The position numbers and the translations under genes are program-made. Of a stretch of 6,396 nucleotides of DNA, positions 1 to 6,029 are shown piece after piece. The notes under the pieces are model-generated. The model had not been told where the DNA came from. It saw only the letters and a list, made by a program, of their open reading frames with translations, and searched no databases. The stretch is from assembly GCA_017424665.1 (NCBI GenBank), contig JAFOYK010000119.1, forward strand, positions 1-6,396. The letters are read 5' to 3'. The DNA is from Oscillospiraceae bacterium. GTDB lineage: Bacteria > Bacillota > Clostridia > Oscillospirales > Ruminococcaceae. The stretch's first letter is position 1, and every line of letters begins with the position of its first letter.

Positions 1-115
1 ATCAAACGCATTTCGCGATGAAAAGCTCGATGGCGGTATAACCTGACACGCCCCCCCACTTTGAGCCGACGTCCACCCTCACAAGCTCCTCAAGTATGGA
101 TACGGGAGATGGCGC
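1..115. other. Unassigned left-end segment, unlike the rest of the window
   Basis: I recognise no gene here. The segment is richer in G+C than the operon (68 of the first 120 bases by my count) and contains a run of seven C at 51-57. The aminotransferase frame has stops at 44-46 and 62-64. None of the three + frames encodes the conserved N-terminal part (a YDFSIGNPS-like stretch) that should precede the aminotransferase. On the minus strand a frame is open from about 175 down to a TGA at 4-2; its last part reads ILEELVRVDVGSKWGG and could be the C-terminal tail of an unrelated protein, but I cannot name it. The segment is either DNA joined by a real rearrangement or a chimeric assembly end. 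Confidence 0.5.
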
Positions 116-1150
116 GCGGAAGAGCTTTGCCGCCTTCTTACCGAAGAAAATTCTCTTGCGGTTCACAGCTACACTTCAGCTCCCGGAGATATTTCCGCAA
201 GAAATTCCATAGCCGATGACCTTAACGAAAGGTTCGGAACAAAATTCTCCGCCGAAAACCTTTATCTCACCTGCGGAGCCGCCGCTTCGCTGACAATTTC
301 TCTTTCCGCCGTTGTTGAGGAAGACGAAGAAGTTATCCTTTTTGCTCCTTTCTTTCCGGAATACACTGTTTTTGTTGAAACCGCCGGTGGAAAACCTGTT
401 ATTGTTCCCTGCGAATGGCCGGATTTCCAGATCGATTTCAAAAAACTTTCCGAAAGCATAAACGAAAAAACCGCCGCAGTTATAATAAATTCTCCAAACA
501 ACCCTTCCGGAGCGGTTCTTTCGGCTGAAAGCCTTGAAAAACTCGGAAAAATTCTTTCGGAAGCGGAAGAAAAATTCGGAAGGAAAATTTATCTGATTTC
601 CGATGAACCCTACCGCGAACTTGTTTACGGCGAAACAAAAATTCCTTTCGTCACCGATTATTATAACGATACAATAATCTGCTATTCCTGGAGCAAAAGT
701 CTTTCCCTTCCGGGCGAAAGAATCGGCTATATCCTTGTTTCTCCGGAAAATCCGGATTGGAAAGAAGTTTATTTTGGAATCTGCGGTGCCGGAAGAGCCC
801 TCGGTTTTGTCTGTGCCCCTTCCCTTTTCCAGAAAATCCTTCCAAAATGCCTAAAAATGACTTCCGACATTTCCGTTTACGAAAAGAACCGCAATCTTCT
901 TTATAAGGCGCTTACTGAAATGGGCTTTGAAGCCGTTAAACCCGAAGGTGCTTTCTATCTTTTCGTAAAATCTCCCGAACCGGACGCAAAAGCTTTTTCC
1001 GAAAAAGCAAAAAAACACGAAATCCTGATAGTTCCAAGCGACGATTTCGGAATTGAAGGATATGTGCGTATTTCCTATTGCGTTTCCACCGAACAGATAG
1101 AACGTTCGCTCCCCTCTTTTAAAAAACTTGCGGAGGAATATTCCTTATGA
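116..1150 (+). CDS. PLP-dependent class I/II aminotransferase, 5' end missing
   Basis: This is a fold-type I PLP aminotransferase, related to aspartate/aromatic aminotransferases. Visible landmarks are HSYTSAPGD (164-190), the NSPNNPSG motif (488-511), DEPY with the cofactor-contacting Asp (602-613), SWSKSLSLPGERIGY with the PLP Schiff-base Lys at 695-697, and the C-terminal YVRISYCV with the substrate-carboxylate Arg at 1067-1069. About 344 codons are recognisable, while relatives are near 390-400 residues, so roughly 50 N-terminal residues are missing. The frame is open back to 65, but it contains no ATG, GTG or TTG before an internal ATG at 857, which lies beyond the catalytic Lys and cannot be the true start. 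The homologous part begins near RAEELCRLLTEEN; the left limit is approximate. It overlaps pheA by ATGA (1147-1150). From that context I infer transamination of phenylpyruvate or another aromatic keto acid (or prephenate). Substrate specificity cannot be read from the sequence. As it stands it is a truncated gene or an assembly break. Confidence 0.85.
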   Translation, partial: AEELCRLLTEENSLAVHSYTSAPGDISARNSIADDLNERFGTKFSAENLYLTCGAAASLTISLSAVVEEDEEVILFAPFFPEYTVFVETAGGKPVIVPCEWPDFQIDFKKLSESINEKTAAVIINSPNNPSGAVLSAESLEKLGKILSEAEEKFGRKIYLISDEPYRELVYGETKIPFVTDYYNDTIICYSWSKSLSLPGERIGYILVSPENPDWKEVYFGICGAGRALGFVCAPSLFQKILPKCLKMTSDISVYEKNRNLLYKALTEMGFEAVKPEGAFYLFVKSPEPDAKAFSEKAKKHEILIVPSDDFGIEGYVRISYCVSTEQIERSLPSFKKLAEEYSL

Positions 1151-2241
1151 ACAAACTTGAAGAAGCAAGAAAAAGCATAAACGAAATAGATAAGGAAATG
1201 GCAGAGCTTTTTGTAAAACGAATGGAAGCCGCTAAACTCATTTCCGAATATAAAATGGAGCGTGGCCTTCCGATTCTTGACCAGAACCGCGAAAACGAAG
1301 TCATCGCCAAAAACTCAAAATTTGTCGAAGATGAAACTCTCCGTTCATATTACGTGAATTTTCTCAAGGACACCATGAGCATCTCCAGAAAGTATCAGCA
1401 GATGCTTCAGGAAGGTCTTAAAGTTGCTTACAGCGGCGTCGAAGGCGCTTTTGCAAACATTGCCGCAAAAAACATCTTTCCTTCCGCAAAACATGTTCCT
1501 TTCGGAGATTTCACCTCCGCATATGAAGCCGTTGTAAGCGGCGAGTGTGACTGCGCCGTTCTTCCTATCGAAAACAGCTATGCGGGCGAAGTTTCCCAGG
1601 TAATCGACCTTATGTTCCAGGGAAATCTTTATATCAACGGAATTTATGACCTTGAAGTTACACACAATCTTCTCGGTCTTCCCGGAGCCGCTCTTGATGA
1701 TATCAAAACCGTAATAAGCCACCCCCAGGCCCTTGAACAATGTGCGAAATACATCAAAAAGCACGGTTTTGAAGCTGTTCGCGCAAACAACACCGCCATT
1801 GCCGCCCAGAAAGTTTCCGAAGGCGGAGATAAAACCGTTGCCGCAATTGCAAGCCGCGACACCGCAAAACTTTACGGTCTTAATGTTCTTGAAAGAAGAA
1901 TAAACGAAAGCAGTGTCAACACAACCCGCTTTGCGGTTTTCTCCCGTGCCGAAAGTCTTCCGGATTATAAAGAAACCGGAAGACAGTTCATAATGGTTTT
2001 CACCGTCCGCAACGAAGCCGGTGCCCTTGCAAAAGCAATAAACATAATCGGCGATTGCGGATTCAATATGAGAACTCTTCGAAGCAGACCGATGAAAGAA
2101 CTTATGTGGAATTATTATTTCTACGTTGAAGCCGACGGAAACGCTTACAGCGAAGAAGGAAAACGAATGATGAAAGAACTTTCGCCCTATTGCGACAAAC
2201 TTCGTATAATCGGTTCGTTCCCCCACGAAAAGAAACTTTAA
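1147..2241 (+). CDS. pheA: Bifunctional chorismate mutase / prephenate dehydratase with ACT domain
   Basis: This enzyme converts chorismate to prephenate and then to phenylpyruvate, the committed branch to phenylalanine, in the cytosol. The 364 residues hold three domains. Residues 1-88 are an all-helical AroQ-type chorismate mutase in which the E. coli active-site set can be matched: R8, R25, K36, D45, R48, E49 and Q85. Residues about 92-267 are the prephenate dehydratase, with the catalytic TRF motif at 260-262. Residues about 280-360 are an ACT regulatory domain with AGALA (291-295) and RSRP (312-315) where E. coli has GALV and ESRP, the phenylalanine-binding elements. Feedback inhibition by phenylalanine is therefore likely (inference). 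The ATG overlaps the aminotransferase stop, with GGAGG at 1132-1136 upstream. Length and domain order are normal for Gram-negative-style P-proteins and for many Clostridia; nothing is truncated. Confidence 0.96.
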   Translation: MNKLEEARKSINEIDKEMAELFVKRMEAAKLISEYKMERGLPILDQNRENEVIAKNSKFVEDETLRSYYVNFLKDTMSISRKYQQMLQEGLKVAYSGVEGAFANIAAKNIFPSAKHVPFGDFTSAYEAVVSGECDCAVLPIENSYAGEVSQVIDLMFQGNLYINGIYDLEVTHNLLGLPGAALDDIKTVISHPQALEQCAKYIKKHGFEAVRANNTAIAAQKVSEGGDKTVAAIASRDTAKLYGLNVLERRINESSVNTTRFAVFSRAESLPDYKETGRQFIMVFTVRNEAGALAKAINIIGDCGFNMRTLRSRPMKELMWNYYFYVEADGNAYSEEGKRMMKELSPYCDKLRIIGSFPHEKKL

Positions 2242-2254
2242 GGAGAATCGAAAA

Positions 2255-3265
2255 ATGGTTATCCCGGTAAAACTTCCTTTGGGAAGCTATGATATAACGA
2301 TTGAACGCGGCGTGCTCAAAAAAGCGGGACAGCTTCTCAACCTTGAGCGCAAGGTGCTCATAGTAACGGATTCCGGCGTTCCGGAAGAATATTCAAAAGC
2401 CGTTGCGGCTCAATGTAAAACCCCTTATATCGCAACCGTTCCGGAAGGCGAGGAAAGCAAGAGCCTTGAAATTTTCGAAAAACTCTGCGCCGCAATGCTT
2501 GAGCACGGCTTCACCAGAAGCGACTGCGTTGTTGCGGTCGGCGGCGGGGTTTGCGGAGATTTAGCCGGTTTTGCCGCCGCAAGTTATATGCGCGGAATCG
2601 ATTTTTATAACATTCCGACAACCGTTCTTTCCCAGGTGGATTCTTCCGTTGGCGGAAAAACCGCCGTTAATTTCGGCGGAGTCAAAAATATAATAGGCGC
2701 TTTTTATCAGCCAAAGGCAGTTTTAATCGACCCGGAAACCTTAAAAACCCTTTCAGAACGCCATTTTTCAAACGGCCTTGCGGAAGCTGTTAAAATGTCG
2801 CTTACTTTTGACAAAGAACTTTTCGGACTTTTTGAAAATTGTGATGCCCGCGAAAACATTGAAACAATAATTGAGCATTCCATCAGAACGAAAGCCGCCG
2901 TTGTTGAAAAAGACGAAAAAGAAAGCGGTCTCAGAAAAGTTCTTAATTTCGGACACACCATTGGCCACGCCATTGAAAGCGCGGAAGAACTTGGCGGACT
3001 TTATCACGGCGAATGTGTCGCCCTTGGAATGATCCCCATGTGCCCGCCGGAAATCCGTGAAAGATTGAAAACGGTGCTCAAAAAGCTCGGTCTTCCCACT
3101 GAATATCAGGGAGACATTGAAAAACTTGTTGCCGCCGCTTCCCATGATAAAAAATTTTCCGGTGAAAGGGTCACCGTTATAACTCTTCCGGAAATTGAAA
3201 ATTTCAAAATGGAAGAATGGTCCACCGCCGAACTTTTTGAACGCATGAAGGAGTTTTTTACATGA
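2255..3265 (+). CDS. aroB: 3-dehydroquinate synthase
   Basis: AroB cyclises DAHP to 3-dehydroquinate using NAD+ and a divalent metal, the second step of the shikimate pathway. The 336-residue protein shows the NAD-binding VGGGVCGDLAGF (residues 95-106), the block PTTVLSQVDSSVGGKTAVN (121-139), and the expected metal ligands E177 (in GLAEAVK), H234 (in LNFGHTIGHAIES) and H251 (in LYHGECVALGM). It is somewhat shorter than the E. coli enzyme of about 362 residues, as is common in Firmicutes. The start is supported by AGGAG at 2241-2245, nine bases before the ATG and sharing its first base with the pheA stop. The 3' end overlaps aroC by ATGA. Three copies of a repeated oligomer core (GTGCTCAA) lie in this gene: 2312-2319, 3074-3081 and, on the minus strand, 2499-2506. 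Confidence 0.96.
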   Translation: MVIPVKLPLGSYDITIERGVLKKAGQLLNLERKVLIVTDSGVPEEYSKAVAAQCKTPYIATVPEGEESKSLEIFEKLCAAMLEHGFTRSDCVVAVGGGVCGDLAGFAAASYMRGIDFYNIPTTVLSQVDSSVGGKTAVNFGGVKNIIGAFYQPKAVLIDPETLKTLSERHFSNGLAEAVKMSLTFDKELFGLFENCDARENIETIIEHSIRTKAAVVEKDEKESGLRKVLNFGHTIGHAIESAEELGGLYHGECVALGMIPMCPPEIRERLKTVLKKLGLPTEYQGDIEKLVAAASHDKKFSGERVTVITLPEIENFKMEEWSTAELFERMKEFFT

Positions 3266-4353
3266 AAGATACATTCGGACAAAGTGTTTCCATAACTCTT
3301 GCCGGCGAAAGCCACGGCGCCGGAATCGTCGCTATCCTTTCCGGAATGGCGCCGGGAATTCCCGTTGACGAAGATTTTATTGCCGAACAGCTTACCAAAA
3401 GACGCCCCGCCGGCGCAATTTCCACCGCAAGACAGGAAGCGGATAAATTCGAAATTTTAAGCGGCGTTTTTAACGGGTTCACCACCGGAACGCCCATCGC
3501 CATTGTTATAAGAAACGAAAACGCCCAAAGCAAAGATTATTCCGAAATTGCCGTAACCGCAAGGCCCGGCCACGCGGATTTTGCCGCAAACTGCAAATAT
3601 CACGGTTTTCAGGATTACCGCGGCGGCGGACATTTTTCCGGAAGAATAACCGCCGGAATTGTTGCCGCAGGCGCGATCTGTATTTCTGCCCTTTCTAAAA
3701 AAGGCATTAAAATCGGAACCCATATTGCGGAATGTGCCGGAATTGCCGACAGAAAATTTGATGAAACCGAAGCGGATATAGATTCCCTTAACGAAAAACT
3801 TTTTGCCGTTCTTGATGAAGAACAGGGCAAAAAAATGGAAGAAGCGATCCTTCTTGCAAAATCCGAGCAGGATTCCGTCGGCGGAATTCTTGAAACCGCA
3901 ATAACCGGAATTCCTTCCGGAATCGGCGAGCCTTATTTCGACAGCATCGAAAGCCAGCTTGCCCATATGCTTTTCAGCGTTCCGGCAGTCAAAGGCGTTG
4001 AATTCGGAAGCGGATTTGATTTCGCGAAAATGCGCGGAAGCGAAGCAAATGATTCTTTCCGCATTGACGAAAACGGAAAAGTTTTTACCAGAACCAACCA
4101 TAACGGCGGAATAAACGGCGGAATTTCAAACGGAATGCCCGTAACTTTCCGCTGCGCCATAAAGCCCACCCCTTCTGTTTCCGTTGAACAGGAAACAGTT
4201 GATTTTGTTAAAGGCGAAAACAAAAACTTCGTAATAACCGGCCGCCACGACCCCGCAATCATCCACAGAGCAAGGATCGTTATCGATTCCGCCGCGGCAA
4301 TCGTTCTTTGCGACATTCTCGCTCAAAGATACGGTACCGACTGGCTGAGGTAA
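3262..4353 (+). CDS. aroC: Chorismate synthase
   Basis: AroC carries out the last common step, trans-elimination of phosphate from EPSP to give chorismate, and needs reduced FMN. The 363-residue protein is of family length. Signatures seen are LAGESHG (residues 13-19, conserved H18), STARQEADKFEILSGVF (53-69), TTGTPIAI (73-80), RPGHADF with the second conserved His at H103, DYRGGGHFSGR (117-127), NHNGGINGGISNG in the C-terminal half, and GRHDP near the C terminus. The AISTAR and RGGGHFSGR variants differ from the E. coli forms but resemble what I know of Clostridia enzymes. The ATG lies inside the aroB stop (ATGA overlap), with AAGGAG at 3248-3253 inside the aroB 3' end. No separate flavin reductase gene is seen in the window, so FMN reduction must come from elsewhere or from the protein itself. 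Confidence 0.96.
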   Translation: MKDTFGQSVSITLAGESHGAGIVAILSGMAPGIPVDEDFIAEQLTKRRPAGAISTARQEADKFEILSGVFNGFTTGTPIAIVIRNENAQSKDYSEIAVTARPGHADFAANCKYHGFQDYRGGGHFSGRITAGIVAAGAICISALSKKGIKIGTHIAECAGIADRKFDETEADIDSLNEKLFAVLDEEQGKKMEEAILLAKSEQDSVGGILETAITGIPSGIGEPYFDSIESQLAHMLFSVPAVKGVEFGSGFDFAKMRGSEANDSFRIDENGKVFTRTNHNGGINGGISNGMPVTFRCAIKPTPSVSVEQETVDFVKGENKNFVITGRHDPAIIHRARIVIDSAAAIVLCDILAQRYGTDWLR

Positions 4354-4357
4354 TTTT

Positions 4358-5611
4358 ATGAAATACGGACTTATCGGGGAACATCTTCCCCACAGTTTTT
4401 CGCCGGAAATTCACAAAAGAATCGGCGATTATAAATATGAAATCAAAGAACTTGAGCCGGAAGAACTTGAAAGTTTTATAAAAGCAAAAGATTTTAAAGG
4501 AATCAACGTCACCATCCCCTATAAACAGGCGGTCATCCCCTTTCTCGACGAAATCGACGAAAACGCAAAAGAAATCGGCGCGGTGAACACCGTTGTTAAC
4601 CGCTCGGGAAAACTTTTCGGCTATAACACCGATTTCGGCGGTTTAAAAGCGCTTTTTGAAAAGGCCGGAATTTCCGTTTCCGGAAAGAAAGCCATAATTT
4701 TCGGAAACGGCGGAACTTCAAAAACCGCCGAAGCCGTTCTTGAAAATCTTGGTGCTCAAACGGTGCTCAAAACCGACCTCGTTCCCGCGGAAAACGTTAT
4801 AACCAACGAAGAAGCCGTGCTCAAACATTCCGATGCGGAAATTTTAGTGAACACCACCCCTTGCGGAATGTTCCCGAAGCTTTCCGGAATGGCGGCCGAC
4901 CCCGCCGATTTTCCTAATCTTGAAGGAGCAATCGACGTTGTTTACAACCCTTTGAAAACCGATTTCATCCAACGTGCTCAAAACCTTGGGGTTCCCGCAA
5001 AGGGCGGGCTTTATATGCTCGTTATGCAGGCGATTCTTGCTTCGGAACTCTTTTTTGATAATTCTGTTCCGAAAGAAAAGGCCGAAAGCATTTATCAGGA
5101 GCTTCTCCGCACCAAAAAGAACATCGTTCTGGTCGGAATGCCCGGAAGCGGAAAAACAACCGTTGGAAAAATCCTTTCCGAAAAGCTCGGAATGCCGCTT
5201 TTCGATTCCGATGAAATCATCGTTAAAGAAACCGGCCGCGAAATTTCCGAAATTTTCGAAAGCGAAGGCGAAAAAGCTTTCCGAAAACTTGAAAGCGAAG
5301 CTGTTTTTGCTCTTTCCGGAAAAACCGGCGCAATAATCTCAACCGGCGGCGGCGCTGTTCTTGACCCCGAAAACGTCAAAAATCTTTCCAAAAACGGAAA
5401 AGTTTATTTCATCGACCGCCCGCTCGAAAATCTTGTTCCCACAAGCGACAGACCCACCGCTTCAGATTTTGAAGCGATAAAAAAACGTTTTGAAGAACGT
5501 TATGATATCTATTGCTCTTCCGCCGATGAAATCATCAAAGCGGATTGCGAAGCAACCGAAGTTGCCGAAAAGATAAAGGAGGATTTTCTTAATGAAAATT
5601 TTGGTGATTAA
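4358..5611 (+). CDS. aroE/aroK: Fused shikimate dehydrogenase – shikimate kinase
   Basis: One 417-residue frame encodes two consecutive pathway enzymes. Residues 1 to about 250 are shikimate 5-dehydrogenase (3-dehydroshikimate to shikimate): HSFSP with S13/S15, NVTIPYK with the catalytic K56, N77, NTDFGG with D92, a dinucleotide-binding loop FGNGGTSKT (115-123), and Q224 in GLYMLVMQA. Residues about 254-412 are shikimate kinase: P-loop GMPGSGKT (260-267), DSD (283-285), R309 in GEKAFRK, STGGG (328-332), the lid Arg R365 in DRP, and R381 in ERYDIY. The linker is only a few residues, and no stop or slippage site separates the halves. No separate aroK is visible in the window. The AroE loop after beta-2 reads LKTDLVP instead of the usual NRT-like NADP(H)-binding sequence. 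The kinase lid is several residues shorter than in E. coli. The start is supported by GAGG at 4347-4350, four bases after which the aroC stop ends. Confidence 0.95.
   Translation: MKYGLIGEHLPHSFSPEIHKRIGDYKYEIKELEPEELESFIKAKDFKGINVTIPYKQAVIPFLDEIDENAKEIGAVNTVVNRSGKLFGYNTDFGGLKALFEKAGISVSGKKAIIFGNGGTSKTAEAVLENLGAQTVLKTDLVPAENVITNEEAVLKHSDAEILVNTTPCGMFPKLSGMAADPADFPNLEGAIDVVYNPLKTDFIQRAQNLGVPAKGGLYMLVMQAILASELFFDNSVPKEKAESIYQELLRTKKNIVLVGMPGSGKTTVGKILSEKLGMPLFDSDEIIVKETGREISEIFESEGEKAFRKLESEAVFALSGKTGAIISTGGGAVLDPENVKNLSKNGKVYFIDRPLENLVPTSDRPTASDFEAIKKRFEERYDIYCSSADEIIKADCEATEVAEKIKEDFLNENFGD
4751..4982 (+). repeat. Cluster of four (C/G)GTGCTCAAA oligomers in aroE
   Basis: The 10-mer (C/G)GTGCTCAAA occurs at 4751-4760, 4762-4771, 4816-4825 and 4973-4982. 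Two further copies lie in aroB at 2311-2320 and 3073-3082. All six are on the + strand. A seventh copy of the core GTGCTCAA lies on the minus strand at 2499-2506. The copies fall in two different codon frames (Val-Leu-Lys, or xGT-Ala-Gln), so a single repeated peptide does not explain them. Function unknown; it may be only local codon-context bias. Confidence 0.5.
5575..5582 (+). promoter_or_regulatory. Strong ribosome binding site for aroQ inside aroEK
   Basis: AAAGGAGG lies nine bases before the aroQ ATG and within the coding sequence of aroEK. It is a near-perfect anti-16S match. With the 20-base gene overlap it fixes the aroQ start and implies that ribosomes ending aroEK can re-initiate there or that the site recruits ribosomes itself. 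Confidence 0.8.
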
Positions 5612-6029
5612 CGGACCGAATCTCAACATGCTCGGAATCCGCGAACCGGGAATTTACGGAAGCGAAAATTATAATTCCCTCCTTGAAAAAATTTCCGCCC
5701 ACGCGAAAGAAAAAGACGTTAAGGTGGATTTTTACCAGAGCAACCACGAAGGCGCTCTTGTTGATAAAATCCAGGAAGCTTACGGAGTTTTTGACGGAAT
5801 CGTAATCAACCCCGGCGCTTATACCCACACCAGCATCGCCCTTCTCGATGCGGTTAAAGCAGTTGGCATTCCCACTGTCGAGGTTCATATCTCCGACGTT
5901 TCGAAACGCGAGGATTTCCGTCAGATAAGTTATATCCGTCTTGGCTGCGTTGCTTCCGTAATCGGAAAAGGCACCGACGGCTATCTTGAAGCGATTGATA
6001 TTCTCCTTGAAAGGGGCGAAAATTCTTGA
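5592..6029 (+). CDS. aroQ: 3-dehydroquinate dehydratase, type II
   Basis: AroQ dehydrates 3-dehydroquinate to 3-dehydroshikimate by the type II (anti-elimination) route, usually as a dodecamer. The 145-residue length is typical. Motifs seen are INGPNLNMLG (6-15), R17, the catalytic Y22 in IYG, QSNHEGALVDKIQ (49-61), INPGAYTHTS with N73, VEVHISD with the catalytic H99, and REDFR with R110. These match the M. tuberculosis set R19, Y24, N75, H101 and R112 with a constant offset of two. The segment SDVSKRE replaces the more usual SN-H-RE after the catalytic His. The gene starts inside the 3' end of aroEK (20-base overlap) and overlaps aroA by TTGA. Within the pathway it acts between AroB and the AroE half of the fusion. 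Confidence 0.96.
   Translation: MKILVINGPNLNMLGIREPGIYGSENYNSLLEKISAHAKEKDVKVDFYQSNHEGALVDKIQEAYGVFDGIVINPGAYTHTSIALLDAVKAVGIPTVEVHISDVSKREDFRQISYIRLGCVASVIGKGTDGYLEAIDILLERGENS
6010..6016 (+). promoter_or_regulatory. Ribosome binding site supporting the TTG start of aroA
   Basis: AAAGGGG inside the 3' end of aroQ lies nine bases before TTG 6026. It is the site that decides the TTG start over the later ATG at 6065, which has no comparable purine run at the right distance. Confidence 0.65.

Noticed and set aside
51..57. A run of seven C as a possible frameshift site hiding the aminotransferase start
   Set aside because: Neither of the other + frames on either side of the run encodes the missing N-terminal motif, so one indel here would not restore the gene.
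857..1150. A 97-residue ORF starting at ATG 857
   Set aside because: The same frame upstream encodes the aminotransferase core including the PLP Lys at 695-697, so this ATG is an internal Met and not a gene start.
1345..2226. A 293-codon open frame antisense to pheA
   Set aside because: The sense gene is a clear PheA. Sense codons here rarely include TTA, CTA or TCA, whose complements are stops, so long antisense frames arise by themselves. The predicted protein looks low-complexity and Phe-rich, like other shadows here.
2242..2254. The pheA-aroB gap as a terminator or promoter
   Set aside because: It is only 13 bases and is occupied by the aroB Shine-Dalgarno site; there is no hairpin.
3457..4101. 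A 214-codon open frame antisense to aroC
   Set aside because: Same codon-bias explanation; the sense strand is an intact AroC and the antisense peptide has no recognisable domain.
3330..5325. Many TTCCGGAA or TCCGGA palindromes across the operon
   Set aside because: They fall at Ser-Gly (TCC GGA) and Pro-Glu (CCG GAA) codons that this genome favours, so codon usage is a sufficient explanation.
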